From Candidatus Nitrosotenuis cloacae (lineage in GTDB: Archaea > Thermoproteota > Nitrososphaeria > Nitrososphaerales > Nitrosopumilaceae): a DNA stretch of 64,000 nucleotides. The stretch is taken from contig NZ_JAPPVQ010000017.1 of assembly GCF_026768455.1 (NCBI RefSeq), forward strand, positions 102,710 through 166,709, written 5' to 3'. Shown here piece after piece: positions 27,919-37,220 of the stretch (position 1 is the stretch's first letter; each line of letters starts with the position of its first letter). The position numbers and the translations under genes were made by a program. The notes under the pieces are model-generated. The model had not been told where the DNA came from and made no database searches. It worked only from the letters and a program-made list of their open reading frames with translations.

Positions 27919-30662
27919 TCCCAGAATCCCCTTGTTGTAACGTACTGCCTTTCTGCCTCGTAGATCTGCCTGTACAGGTTCTCCTCATCAACCATGTTCT
28001 TGAGAATCCTCGATGCGGTGTCTGCACCCACGCCGTATCCTGATATCACAATCAGCGCCGTCTTGCCAAAGTTTGCAAGCAACGAGGCGACCTTCCATGC
28101 CCGCTCAAACTTGTGGTTCTCGTCCGGTGTCACCTTTTTTCCCGCCGACTTTTTCTGGATTATCTTTGCCAGATCGTGATCAGAGTAGAACGTGCTTGTC
28201 ACCTGCCTTGCCTTGCAGTACGGGCATGCTGGAATCTTGTCAATGTCGTTTGTGTGGATCACCTTTTCCCACCTGCCGCACCTTGCGCAGACCAGCCGGT
28301 GGGTGGTCTTGAGCAGCCTGCTCTTCACAAGGTCCAGCAGTCCCTTGTCTATGCTGGCAGGGGACGAATAGTATTTCGTGGTGTGATCCAAGACAGGCTC
28401 TGCCAGCTTGGAGAACTTGGACACCTCGAGCCAGTGCACCTGCACTGCGCCGGACCTTATCTCGTCAAGCGTTTTCTTTGTGTTATCGATATCGTATTTG
28501 TCGTGGAACAGCTCCCGCAGCGCCTCTTTTACAAGCGCCGTCTTGGAATAACGGTCGTAGAGGAACCTTGCAGATTTTTTCTCGTATATGGCGCCTCGCC
28601 CCACCACTCCGAACTTTTTTGCCACGTTCCACGTCCTCCAGTTCACATTGTGCGTTCCGTTCAATGACGCAGTGACAATCTCGTACAGGTTGTACTCGTC
28701 CACCAGTATTTCGCGAATCTGGTTTTCCAGTATGCGGCCCTTGGAGGAGATGACTATTCTGTACGCATCCGACCTCGACTCGACCTGGAACCCAGTCTTT
28801 GATGAGAGCATCGAGGAGAGCAGGGTCGAAAGCGTGGCGTTTATCTTTGTGCCAAAGCACGAGTGCAACACAATCACCCCCTGAGATTTAGACGACTCTG
28901 CTACGATGTTTTTCTCGTCTGGAATCACGGGCAGGCTCAGCTGTGCTACTGCGTTGTCAGGCAGCTCAAGCTCGCCGCTTTTTATCTTCATCCTAAACTG
29001 TCCCACCTTTGACGCGGTGCGATAGTCCACCGGTATGTTCTCCCCCTCCCAGTACGGCACTGTGATCCCGCCGGAGCGGATTGGCTCGACGTTTACCTTC
29101 TGGGATGACTCGTCGACGTTTATTATTCTCCACTGAGATCCGCGCAGGACGAACACGTTTCCCGGATCCCCAAAGTCTCCGACGAACCTCTGGTCCAGGC
29201 TTCCGATTATCTTCTTGGTAACGGTATCGAACACCTTGAACTTTAGAATGTCCGGAATGGTGGAGAGATTCTCAAAGTAATACCTATAGCACTTGCCGGT
29301 CTTCCTAAATGTCATCTTTTCCCTGTCAAAGGAGATCAAAAAGTTGGAGTCAAGCAGATCAATTACGCCGATGAGATCATCAAGTGACAGATTCCTGAAC
29401 ATGTACGAGCCCCTGAACAGCTCAAGTGCAGAGTCCACTGACATTGAGCCCTTTTGCATCGTAAGGCCGACTAGGTGGTGCGCCAAGACGTCAAGCGATC
29501 CCTCGTGAATTATCTGGTCCTCGATTGAGCCATGCTGTATCCTGTCCATTATGGCCCGAGTCTCAAGCTCGTCGTCCACATTGTTGGTGATGATTATCCC
29601 CTTTGCTGATGAGTGCTTGTTGTGCTTGCTTCGGCCTATCCTCTGCATGAACTTTGACACCTGCCGCGGCGAGCCGTAATGCATTACAAGCTCAACCGAT
29701 CCAATGTCCAGCCCCAGCTCAAGTGACGACGTGCACACGACAAGCCTTGACTTGCCGGACTTGAGGTTCTGCTCCGTCTCCTCGCGCACCTGCTGCGAGA
29801 GAGAGCCGTGGTGCAGCTCAACTGAGATCGGCGACTTTTCGCGCAATATGGACGCCAGAAACTCCGCCTCGCCCCTCGTGTTTGTAAATAAAAGCACCGG
29901 CGAGTCGAGGTTCATCTTTACTAGCGACTCTATTATGACATCTGCCACGTCGTTGATGGTCCCGTTTACGTGCTTGACCTCCACATCGTATTTTCTTATC
30001 GTGTTGTCCCGTATTATCTGGCACTTTCTTTTCGTGCCCACCAGGAACTTTGCTGCGTCGTTTGGGTTTCCGACCGTTGCGGAAAGCCCGATTCGAGTCA
30101 TCTGGTGCCTTGTGTTCATCTGGAGCCTCTCCAGGCTGAACGAGAGCTGCGCGCCGCGCTCGTTTGAGAGCAAATCGTGTATCTCGTCTATTATTATCCA
30201 CTCAAGTTCCGACAGCGCGTCAAGCATCTTTTCCTGCGTCAGCAAGATGACAAGCGTCTCAGGCGTTGTGATCAGGATGTCTGGCGGGTGCGCAGTTATC
30301 TTTTTTCTTGCGTACTGGGACGTGTCGCCGTGCCGGATCTCAATTGTGAGTTTTTCGGACTCGGCGTACTTGATTATCCTGTGAAACACGTCCCGGTTCA
30401 GGGCCCGGAGCGGCGTAATGTAGAGTGCCTTTATTTTGCCGGCTTTTCTGGAATTTGCCACAAGCGAGAACGCAGGTATGACAGAGCACTCGGTCTTTCC
30501 GGAGCCAGTTGGCGCAATGATGAGTGCGTCCTTTTTTTGAATTATTTTCGGTACTGCCTTTTTTTGAATCTCTGTTAGTTGCGTAAAACCAAGGGAATGA
30601 AATTTGGCAATAATCGACTCAAGTTGTCTGCTGTGCGTCCTTTCTTGACTTTGCTCGCTCAT
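27915..30662 (-). CDS. lhr: Lhr-family DNA helicase
   Basis: The 915-residue protein is a superfamily 2 helicase: Q-motif FTQLTEIQKKAVP, Walker A APTGSGKT (about 53-60), DEIH box (IIIDEIHDLL), ITTPETL, and the second RecA domain with GLDIGSVELVMHYGSPRQVSKFMQRIGRS. It then has the winged-helix and beta-sheet domains of Lhr, plus a zinc-ribbon-like CARC...CPYC segment and an HhH-like end (GVGADTASRIL). Lhr proteins unwind DNA in repair or recombination. It starts 41 codons inside the tiny membrane protein gene upstream and follows radB, so it is in one DNA-repair transcript. Confidence 0.92.
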   Translation of the reverse strand: MSEQSQERTHSRQLESIIAKFHSLGFTQLTEIQKKAVPKIIQKKDALIIAPTGSGKTECSVIPAFSLVANSRKAGKIKALYITPLRALNRDVFHRIIKYAESEKLTIEIRHGDTSQYARKKITAHPPDILITTPETLVILLTQEKMLDALSELEWIIIDEIHDLLSNERGAQLSFSLERLQMNTRHQMTRIGLSATVGNPNDAAKFLVGTKRKCQIIRDNTIRKYDVEVKHVNGTINDVADVIIESLVKMNLDSPVLLFTNTRGEAEFLASILREKSPISVELHHGSLSQQVREETEQNLKSGKSRLVVCTSSLELGLDIGSVELVMHYGSPRQVSKFMQRIGRSKHNKHSSAKGIIITNNVDDELETRAIMDRIQHGSIEDQIIHEGSLDVLAHHLVGLTMQKGSMSVDSALELFRGSYMFRNLSLDDLIGVIDLLDSNFLISFDREKMTFRKTGKCYRYYFENLSTIPDILKFKVFDTVTKKIIGSLDQRFVGDFGDPGNVFVLRGSQWRIINVDESSQKVNVEPIRSGGITVPYWEGENIPVDYRTASKVGQFRMKIKSGELELPDNAVAQLSLPVIPDEKNIVAESSKSQGVIVLHSCFGTKINATLSTLLSSMLSSKTGFQVESRSDAYRIVISSKGRILENQIREILVDEYNLYEIVTASLNGTHNVNWRTWNVAKKFGVVGRGAIYEKKSARFLYDRYSKTALVKEALRELFHDKYDIDNTKKTLDEIRSGAVQVHWLEVSKFSKLAEPVLDHTTKYYSSPASIDKGLLDLVKSRLLKTTHRLVCARCGRWEKVIHTNDIDKIPACPYCKARQVTSTFYSDHDLAKIIQKKSAGKKVTPDENHKFERAWKVASLLANFGKTALIVISGYGVGADTASRILKNMVDEENLYRQIYEAERQYVTTRGFWD

Positions 30663-30753
30663 AGACTATGATCCCAATGACTCCGACTGCAAACAAGATT
30701 ACAGAAATGACCGGAATGGAGTCAAAGATGCCTGCCATGATCAACAAAGGCAT
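30619..30753 (-). CDS. Tiny single-span membrane protein overlapping the lhr start
   Basis: A 44-residue frame from ATG: MPLLIMAGIFDSIPVISV, then ILFAVGVIGIIVYERAKSRK. It is one hydrophobic helix of about 23 residues and a positively charged end, so it probably sits in the membrane with the C terminus inside. It starts 16 bases after the end of radB and overlaps the lhr start by 44 bases in another frame, which suggests one transcript with translation coupling. Function is unknown. Confidence 0.5.
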   Translation of the reverse strand: MPLLIMAGIFDSIPVISVILFAVGVIGIIVYERAKSRKDAQQTT

Positions 30754-30769
30754 GTCATGGTTAAATAGG

Positions 30770-31420
30770 TTAAGTTGTCTCCACCAGTCCCTCTCTTGTT
30801 ATTTTGTAGAAGAACTGATTTGTTTTTGTGTTTACAAACACGCGCCCCTCGTAGACGGACTGCCTTTTTGCCAGCTTGATCTTTACATGTGTGAAGACAC
30901 TGATCACCGATTCCATGTTTTCCTGCTCTATTTCTGCCGCATTTCTTACCATGTTCACCACCAGTACCGGAATTTTTTTGCTGACTGCAACATGTGAGAG
31001 GTCCTTCATGTACTTTGCAAACTGCGTCGTCTTTTCAAGCAGCTGCTCTTCCCTGGAATATTCAAACGAGAAGAGATCGGTGACGTTGTCAATTACGACC
31101 AGCGCAAAGTCACTTTTCTGAATTGTCAAAATGCCGTTCATCTGGTCGCGCGTGCTTGTGACGCGTGATACTGTCACCCTGTCCAGATTTGCAGGATCAA
31201 GACTTTTTGTTTTGAGCAGCTCAAGCAATCTCTCGGGCCTGAATGTGCCGGTAGTGTCCTGGTAGAATATGCTGCCGCCCCCCGAGAGCAGGTTGACCAT
31301 CACCTGCAGTGCAAGCTGCGTCTTTCCGGTGCTGCTTGCTCCGGAGATGTCCGTTATGACGCCGCTCCGAATTCCGCCGCCAAGAGCTTCGTCCAATTTT
31401 TGCAGTCCGGTCCGAATCAT
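30770..31420 (-). CDS. radB: RadB-type RecA/RadA paralogue
   Basis: The 216-residue protein is a lone RecA-like ATPase core: TGLQKLDEALGGGIRSGVITDISG, Walker A GASSTGKTQ, and Walker B FALVVIDNVTDLF, ending in beta strands (GRVFVNTKTNQFFYKIT). It lacks the N-terminal helix-hairpin-helix domain of RadA, which fits RadB. RadB helps homologous recombination by modulating RadA. It is first in a run of radB, a tiny membrane protein and the lhr helicase. Confidence 0.88.
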   Translation of the reverse strand: MIRTGLQKLDEALGGGIRSGVITDISGASSTGKTQLALQVMVNLLSGGGSIFYQDTTGTFRPERLLELLKTKSLDPANLDRVTVSRVTSTRDQMNGILTIQKSDFALVVIDNVTDLFSFEYSREEQLLEKTTQFAKYMKDLSHVAVSKKIPVLVVNMVRNAAEIEQENMESVISVFTHVKIKLAKRQSVYEGRVFVNTKTNQFFYKITREGLVETT

Positions 31421-31511
31421 ATTGATTGATTCTACAAAACGTAGAAAAGATAAAAGAATCTGCCGAACTGCGTAAAATAGGCAAGGCTTTTATTCAGGTT
31501 ATCAAGCTAGC

Positions 31512-31772
31512 ATGACAAGAGAACGTCCATTGTCACAAGTAAGCGCAAAGAAACCACTAACAACACTGCAAAAAAATACTAAAAAGAAAGTTACAGTCAG
31601 ACTAAAGAACGAAGTAGAGTACAAGGGCAAGATGGACAACGTAGATTCTTACATGAACTTGATCATGACAGACGCCGAAGAGCTTAGCGGCGGAAAGATT
31701 GTAGCAAACTATGGCAGGGTCATAGTCAGAGGCAACAACGTACTATTCATCAGATTAGAAAACGATTTGTAG
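31512..31772 (+). CDS. Sm-like (LSm) RNA-binding protein
   Basis: The 86-residue protein has an N-terminal basic extension (about 1-22), then the Sm fold: Sm1 motif KKVTVRLKNEVEYKGKMDNVDSYMN, then Sm2 motif GRVIVRGNNVLFIRL. Archaeal Sm proteins form heptameric rings that bind U-rich RNA and join in tRNA and sRNA metabolism. It starts 12 bases before metK and on the same strand, so the two are probably co-transcribed. A TATA-like GCTTTTATTC lies about 25 bases upstream. Confidence 0.94.
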   Translation: MTRERPLSQVSAKKPLTTLQKNTKKKVTVRLKNEVEYKGKMDNVDSYMNLIMTDAEELSGGKIVANYGRVIVRGNNVLFIRLENDL

Positions 31773-31784
31773 GCGCTGATTCTG

Positions 31785-32942
31785 ATGGGGCGAAGTTTTC
31801 TTTTTACTTCCGAATCGGTGACAGAAGGACATCCAGACAAAATTTGTGATAAAATATCCGACGCATTACTAGACGAATACCTAAGACAGGATCCAAACTC
31901 ACGAGTCGCAGTTGAGACCATGACCACCACCGGAATAGTCGTGGTCGCAGGCGAGGTGACAACCAAGGCCAAGTTCGACATACAGGACGTGGTCAGAAAC
32001 ACCATCAGAGAGATCGGCTACGACAAGCCAGAGTACGGGTTTGATGCCGATTCTTGCAGCGTTTTGGTCTCAATACACGCCCAAAGCCCAGACATATCCC
32101 AGGGAGTGACTGCCACGGACAACAAGGACCAAGGAGCAGGAGACCAGGGTTTGATGTTCGGCTATGCCGTAAACGAGACGGACGAGCTGATGCCGCTCCC
32201 AATACTGCTTGCACACAAGCTGACACGAAGACTGTCCGAGGCGCGCAAAAGCAAGGAGCTTCCGTGGGTAAGACCCGACGGCAAGTCGCAGGTGACAGTG
32301 GAATACGAGGACGGCAAGCCAGTTAGAATCGAGACCATAGTCATATCAACTCAGCACGCACCAGAGGTGCAAAACTCGGAGATTCGAGAGAAGATAATCG
32401 AGAAGGTGATAAAGCCAGTCTGCGGAAAATGGTGGCACGACAAGATAAAGATCCACATAAATCCAACAGGCCGATTCGTAATAGGCGGCCCGCCGGGGGA
32501 CTCTGGCCTCACCGGAAGAAAGATCATAGTTGATACGTACGGGGGCGCAGGAAGACACGGAGGCGGCGCATTCTCAGGAAAGGACCCATCAAAGGTCGAC
32601 AGGTCTGCGTGCTACATGTGCAGGTACATTGCAAAGAACATCGTAGCTGGAGGCCTTGCGGAAAAATGCGAGGTCCAGGTGGCATATGCAATCGGAGTGG
32701 CAGAACCTGTATCACTTATGGTAAACACGTTTGGCACATCAAAGATTCCAGAAGAGGAGATCGAGAACCTGGTGCGCAAGAACTTTGACATGCGTCCTGC
32801 GGCAATCATAACCCAGCTGGACCTCAAAAGACCAATCTACAAGGACACTGCCGCATTTGGCCACTTTGGGCGAACCGACGTATCCCTCCCGTGGGAAAAG
32901 ACGGACAAGGCCGACAAGCTCAGAGCGGCAGCAGGCCTGTAG
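31785..32942 (+). CDS. metK: S-adenosylmethionine synthetase, bacterial-type MetK
   Basis: The 385-residue protein is MetK of the bacterial/eukaryotic family rather than the archaeal MAT family: [21 protein letters not shown], then [12 protein letters not shown], and [20 protein letters not shown] and [16 protein letters not shown], all ATP and metal-binding loops. It makes SAM from methionine and ATP. SAM feeds the many methyltransferases here, including CbiD and the radical SAM Tes-like enzyme. Its last 23 bases overlap the convergent NAD(P)-binding gene. Confidence 0.96.
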   Translation: MGRSFLFTSESVTEGHPDKICDKISDALLDEYLRQDPNSRVAVETMTTTGIVVVAGEVTTKAKFDIQDVVRNTIREIGYDKPEYGFDADSCSVLVSIHAQSPDISQGVTATDNKDQGAGDQGLMFGYAVNETDELMPLPILLAHKLTRRLSEARKSKELPWVRPDGKSQVTVEYEDGKPVRIETIVISTQHAPEVQNSEIREKIIEKVIKPVCGKWWHDKIKIHINPTGRFVIGGPPGDSGLTGRKIIVDTYGGAGRHGGGAFSGKDPSKVDRSACYMCRYIAKNIVAGGLAEKCEVQVAYAIGVAEPVSLMVNTFGTSKIPEEEIENLVRKNFDMRPAAIITQLDLKRPIYKDTAAFGHFGRTDVSLPWEKTDKADKLRAAAGL

Positions 32943-33768
32943 AGTTTAACCTAAAGCCGCACAGTCTTTCCAGTCTCTTGTGATTTCCCGTAAAGTCGCC
33001 GACCATTATGTTGAGGTCGTCCAACCCAAATGCCGCATCGTCCGGGCGGTTTAGCGCCGTAAAGTACGCCCTTTGCAGGCTGACTTTTCGGATCTTGACA
33101 TTCTCATTCCGGGCAAACCGCCTTGCAAACCTTGCAAAGCTGACAGTCTGCGGTCCCACCAGGTCCACTGTCTTCTTTGAGAGTTTTTTGTTTGTCACGC
33201 ACGCAAGAATCACTTTTGCGACGTCTTGCACCAGAATGGGCTGCAGCCTGTATGCGCCGTCCCCCGGAATGAGTATGGAGCCGGACCTTGCCTGCTTGCG
33301 CAGATTCTTTGTGAGTGGATCGTCTCGTCCGATCACATATGACGCACGCAGTATGGTGTAATCAAGGCCGGATTTTTTTATCTCCTCCTCTGCCTTTAGC
33401 TTTGATAGAAAATATCCAAATGTTGTGTTATTGCCAACTCCGAGGCCGCTGACGTAGATGATTTTTTTGATTCCCGACTTTTTGCACAGCGACACTGCCT
33501 TTTTTGTAAGATCCACGTTCACGGACTGGTAGTCCGCATCCTTTGTCTGCGCACCGATTCCAATCAGGTGCACCAGTGCGGCACATCCGCGCAGCCTACC
33601 CGGCAGATCTTTTTGCCCAAGATCCGATACAATATTTTTTTCAAACTTGAGGCGTCTTGTCTTCCTTCTGGTGATGCTGGTAAAGTGAATCCTTTCATCA
33701 TTTAGAAACGCCCGGAGATTCGTTCCTACAAACCCGCTTGCGCCGGTGATTGCTATTCTAATCTCCAT
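32920..33768 (-). CDS. NAD(P)-dependent epimerase-like atypical SDR (NDUFA9 type)
   Basis: The 282-residue protein has the extended SDR glycine motif [12 protein letters not shown] at the N terminus, an acidic Asp-x-x helix ([25 protein letters not shown]), and the segment [17 protein letters not shown], typical of the NDUFA9/NmrA-like atypical group. The usual YxxxK is weak ([14 protein letters not shown] is at that place), so it may sense or bind NAD(P) instead of catalysing. Such proteins occur as complex I accessory proteins or as regulators; no complex I genes are nearby. Confidence 0.78.
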   Translation of the reverse strand: MEIRIAITGASGFVGTNLRAFLNDERIHFTSITRRKTRRLKFEKNIVSDLGQKDLPGRLRGCAALVHLIGIGAQTKDADYQSVNVDLTKKAVSLCKKSGIKKIIYVSGLGVGNNTTFGYFLSKLKAEEEIKKSGLDYTILRASYVIGRDDPLTKNLRKQARSGSILIPGDGAYRLQPILVQDVAKVILACVTNKKLSKKTVDLVGPQTVSFARFARRFARNENVKIRKVSLQRAYFTALNRPDDAAFGLDDLNIMVGDFTGNHKRLERLCGFRLNSTGLLPL

Positions 33769-33822
33769 CTTGTTAGAGACTCCAAATACAATTTTAAATG
33801 TTAATCAGACCAAGACGGATCA

Positions 33823-34260
33823 TTGGATGCATCTCATTGCTATGAGATTCTCGGGCTGGGAAAGGACGCGTCATTCAAGGAGATAAAGCAGGCGTACCGC
33901 AGGCTGTCCCTGAGGTACCATCCAGACAGAAACAAGGATGCGGGCGCCGACAAGAGATTCAGGGAGATTACAGAAGCATACCAGACGCTAAAGATAGAGC
34001 AGAAAAAGGAGAACATGAGGCACAAGGACGCAGAGACTGCACACGCCGAGTTTTGGAAGTACCACGACAAAAAGACCGACGAGGAGGTGAACTTTGGCTA
34101 CAGTGCATACCGCGAATTCAGGCGTAACTTTGGCGCAGACTACATGCATGAGGACCGCACCGTTGAAAAACCGATATCCCACAAGATGACGCACCTGCTG
34201 CTTTACGGAGGGCTTGGCGCAATAGCTCTGTGGATAATAATCTCAGAGATTCTAAAGTGA
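33823..34260 (+). CDS. Membrane-anchored J-domain protein
   Basis: The 145-residue protein, starting at TTG, has a J-domain in the first 65 residues ([23 protein letters not shown], then [12 protein letters not shown] with HPD near residues 32-34) and no Gly/Phe or zinc region. A charged linker follows, and the last 22 residues form a membrane helix ([20 protein letters not shown]). It is a type III J-protein tethered to the membrane that would bring DnaK there. Its TATA-like TTTTAAAT lies about 26 bases before the start. It precedes the cobalamin genes but has no visible link to them. Confidence 0.88.
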   Translation: MDASHCYEILGLGKDASFKEIKQAYRRLSLRYHPDRNKDAGADKRFREITEAYQTLKIEQKKENMRHKDAETAHAEFWKYHDKKTDEEVNFGYSAYREFRRNFGADYMHEDRTVEKPISHKMTHLLLYGGLGAIALWIIISEILK

Positions 34261-34292
34261 AAGGTTATTACAGAAAAATTACACTTTATGTT

Positions 34293-35396
34293 GTGAGCGA
34301 GACTGAAAAGCCGAGGCAGAAGCTGCGGACTGGCTTTACAACTGGCGCGTGCGCCACTGCAGCAGCAAAGGCGGCACTTGTTTCCATCATCACTCAGAAA
34401 AAAATCGAGTCAGTTGAGATTTTACTTCCAAAGGAAAAAAAGATCACCATAAACATTGCAAGCTGCAAATTTGAATCGGGATCAGCAAGATGCTCCGTCA
34501 TAAAGGACGGAGGCGACGACCCCGACGTAACGCACGGAGCAGAGATCATAGTAGACCTTGAGATCACAAAAAATGCCGGCAGCATAGAGATAGACGGCGG
34601 CACCGGGGTGGGCCGGGTGACCAAGCCGGGACTCGGACTTGAGATCGGCACTGCGGCAATCAACCCGACACCAAAAAAAATGATAACGGAAAACCTCGCA
34701 GTTACTGGAAAAAACATCCTAGATACAAGCGGGATCAGTGTGCTCGTATCGGTCCCAAAGGGGGAGGAGATTGCGCAAAAGACGGACAACCCAAGGCTTG
34801 GCATAATTGGCGGAATCTCAATTCTTGGCACAACCGGCATAGTCATCCCGTATTCGACTGCGTCCTTTGCCGCATCAATCAGGCAGAGCCTGGATGTCAC
34901 AGTTGCAATGAAGGGCGATGCGGTGGTGCTCACCACTGGCGGAAGGAGCGAGGAGTTTTCGCGAAGAGAGATCGACCTGCCTGACCATTGCTTTGTTCAG
35001 ATGGGCGACTTTGCAGGATACACCATACAGCAGTGCGCAAAAAAAGGCATCAGAAAAGCCCACGTTGCAGGCTTTATCGGAAAACTCGCAAAGATATCTG
35101 CCGGAGTAAAGCAGACTCACGTAAAGGGCTCCAAGGTGGACATGGCCTTTCTTGGCGAGATGGCAAAAAGATGCGGGGCGGCAAGCTCCACGCTGGACAG
35201 GATAAAGGCGGCAAACACTGCAAGGCACGTACAGGAGATCATAACAGAGGACAAGGTGCCAGGGTTTTTTCTGTCAATATGTAATGAGGTGCACAAGCAG
35301 ATGACTGCGCATTCTGAGGGCAAAGTCGAGATCGAGGTGATACTGTTTGATTTTGACGGCTCCATACTAGGCAGATTCCCGCAGCAAGGAATTTAA
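34293..35396 (+). CDS. cbiD: CbiD, cobalt-precorrin-5B C1-methyltransferase
   Basis: The protein (367 residues from GTG at 34293; a longer frame opens at 34230 inside the preceding gene) starts SETEKPRQKLRTGFTTGACATAAAKAAL, the family N terminus. It also carries the glycine-rich IDGGTGVGRVTKPGLG and the MGDFAGYTIQQCAKKG block. CbiD methylates C1 in the anaerobic cobalamin route, before ring contraction products are processed. It is first in the cbiD-cbiG-cbiX-cbiC run. The GTG start is preferred because the longer version would extend 31 bases into the J-protein gene. Confidence 0.92.
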   Translation: MSETEKPRQKLRTGFTTGACATAAAKAALVSIITQKKIESVEILLPKEKKITINIASCKFESGSARCSVIKDGGDDPDVTHGAEIIVDLEITKNAGSIEIDGGTGVGRVTKPGLGLEIGTAAINPTPKKMITENLAVTGKNILDTSGISVLVSVPKGEEIAQKTDNPRLGIIGGISILGTTGIVIPYSTASFAASIRQSLDVTVAMKGDAVVLTTGGRSEEFSRREIDLPDHCFVQMGDFAGYTIQQCAKKGIRKAHVAGFIGKLAKISAGVKQTHVKGSKVDMAFLGEMAKRCGAASSTLDRIKAANTARHVQEIITEDKVPGFFLSICNEVHKQMTAHSEGKVEIEVILFDFDGSILGRFPQQGI

Positions 35397-35418
35397 TTTC
35401 ACATTTTGCCCCACATGT

Positions 35419-36471
35419 ATGGACAAAGTTGCAATTTTGGCAATAACAAAGAACGGCATCAAGATTGCATCATCGATAAGATCGTCATTTCCAAGCTGGG
35501 AGATCTTTGCCCCATCCAAGTTCCGCGACGAGACTAGTGCCAACTGGTACGAGGAGACAACTAGCGCAAAGATTGCAGAGTTGTTCTCCAATTACGACGG
35601 AATTGTCTGCCTGTTCTCGCTTGGCGCGGTAATCAGGCTGGTCGCGCCGTACCTGAAGGACAAAAAGACGGATCCGGCAATCATAGTAATAGACGACAAG
35701 GCAAACTTTGTGATAAGCGCACTATCAGGCCATTTGGGCGGCGCAAACGAGATTGCCGAGGACATTGCAAGAAAGCTTGGCGCAACTGCTGTGATCACCA
35801 CTGCAGCAGACGTGAACAAGACAATAGCAGTCGATCTTCTCGGAAAGGAGTTCGGATGGAAGATAGACGGCGATTCGGCCGTGACCAGGGTGAGTGCGTT
35901 CATGGTAAACGAGGAGAAGATAGCAGTATATCAGGACGCAGGTGAAAAAGACTGGTGGAAGGGCGAGCTGCCAAAGAACGTTACAGTATACGACAGTTAT
36001 GAAAAGATGAAAAACTCCGACTCTAGGGGGTTTTTGATCATATCGGACAGGATCATCGGAGGCGAGGTTGCGGAAAATGCCGTAATTTACAGGCCAAGGT
36101 CACTGGTGGCAGGAATAGGGCTGCACGGCGACACGACAAAGGAGAAGATACTTGAAAGCCTGCGTTTCTGTTTGGAAAAATACAATCTCAGCATAAAGTC
36201 GGTCGCAAGGCTGGTGTCGCTGAAAAAGCCGCAGGACGTCAGGGGTCTAATAGACGCGGCGCAGGAGCTTGGCATTCCTGTGGAATACTTTGATCGGGAT
36301 GAGCTTGCCAAGATAAGCATCCCAAATCCATCGGACATGGTGCAGGCATACGAGGGGACACCAAGCGTGTCAGAGGCTGCCGCAATCAAGAGCTCGCAGG
36401 GCACGCTCGTAGTTGAAAAGCAGAAGTTCCCGCCGGACGTCACGGTTGCAATAGCGAGGATAAGGAAATGA
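35419..36471 (+). CDS. cbiG: CbiG, cobalt-precorrin-5A hydrolase
   Basis: The 350-residue protein has the CbiG N-terminal domain (AILAITKNGIKIASSI, CLFSLGAVIRLVAPYLKDKKTDPAIIVIDD, then ALSGHLGGANEIAEDIA) and the C-terminal domain (VAGIGLHGDTTKEKILESLRF, then PVEYFDRDELAKI). It opens the delta-lactone of cobalt-precorrin-5A and releases acetaldehyde. It shares the frame order of the cobalamin operon and overlaps the cbiX start by four bases. Confidence 0.94.
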   Translation: MDKVAILAITKNGIKIASSIRSSFPSWEIFAPSKFRDETSANWYEETTSAKIAELFSNYDGIVCLFSLGAVIRLVAPYLKDKKTDPAIIVIDDKANFVISALSGHLGGANEIAEDIARKLGATAVITTAADVNKTIAVDLLGKEFGWKIDGDSAVTRVSAFMVNEEKIAVYQDAGEKDWWKGELPKNVTVYDSYEKMKNSDSRGFLIISDRIIGGEVAENAVIYRPRSLVAGIGLHGDTTKEKILESLRFCLEKYNLSIKSVARLVSLKKPQDVRGLIDAAQELGIPVEYFDRDELAKISIPNPSDMVQAYEGTPSVSEAAAIKSSQGTLVVEKQKFPPDVTVAIARIRK

Positions 36472-37220
36472 AGCGCGGTCTGCTGATCATCGACAGGGGC
36501 AGCAAGGAAAAGGAGGTGTTTGACGAACTGTCATTCATCTGCGAGAAGGTAAAACAAAAGGGGGACTATGCATTTGCAAACTATTGCTTTTTGGAGGTCG
36601 TGCCTCCCTTCATTTCAGAAGGGATTGCCAAGTGCTTGGAATCCGACATTGACGCACTCACCATAGTGCCGTACTTTTTGTATCCTGGAAGGAAGGTAAA
36701 GGCCGCAGTAAACGAGGCAGTCAAGCTCCAGTCAACTACCAACGTCAAGTTCACATTTACAAAGCCGATGAGCATGCACCAGAAGATGGTCGACATAGTA
36801 GAATCAAAGATAGCGTCCGCGCTTGCAAAGGCAAACGTGTCCCTGCCAAAGAGCAAGGTGGACGTGATGATAATAGGGCACGGCAGCAAGGACCCGAGGG
36901 CGCAGCTCTCAATAAAATATGTCACCGATGGCTTATCCTCTGCGTACAGAAACGTCGACTATTGCTTCCTTGAGATCGAGGAGCCCACAATCCAGCAGGG
37001 GGTCCAAAGGTTTGACGCACTCAAGCCGGAGGTGCTGGTGATAGTGTTTTACTTTTTGCACGAGGGTGCCCACGTAAAGCGCGACATATACGGGGACCTA
37101 AACCCGGCGCTGGAAAGATCACAGATCAAAAAGTTCCTAATCACCGAGCACATCGGAACGGACGAGAAGATGATTGATTTTATAATTGAGCGAGCAAGGG
37201 AGGTAGAGGATGCAAACTAG
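36468..37220 (+). CDS. cbiX: CbiX, sirohydrochlorin cobaltochelatase with a degenerate N-terminal half
   Basis: The 250-residue protein consists of two tandem CbiX halves. The second half has the metal-site histidines, H138 in GHGSKDPRAQ and H202 in LHEGAHVKRDI, together with H198. In the first half, the histidine is replaced by R10 (IIDRGSKEKEV) and the second motif reads PYFLYPGRKVKAAV without histidine, so only the second half can bind cobalt as usual. The enzyme inserts cobalt into sirohydrochlorin, the first committed step. It overlaps cbiG by 4 and cbiC by 11 bases. Confidence 0.9.
   Translation: MKRGLLIIDRGSKEKEVFDELSFICEKVKQKGDYAFANYCFLEVVPPFISEGIAKCLESDIDALTIVPYFLYPGRKVKAAVNEAVKLQSTTNVKFTFTKPMSMHQKMVDIVESKIASALAKANVSLPKSKVDVMIIGHGSKDPRAQLSIKYVTDGLSSAYRNVDYCFLEIEEPTIQQGVQRFDALKPEVLVIVFYFLHEGAHVKRDIYGDLNPALERSQIKKFLITEHIGTDEKMIDFIIERAREVEDAN

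Noticed and set aside
34230..34292. Upstream ATG start for cbiD
   Set aside because: It would begin within the J-protein gene and adds residues not typical of CbiD; the GTG at 34293 gives the family N terminus.
34261..34292. Cobalamin riboswitch before the cbi genes
   Set aside because: There is no room between the genes, no B12-box sequence is seen, and such riboswitches are not known to be typical of archaea.
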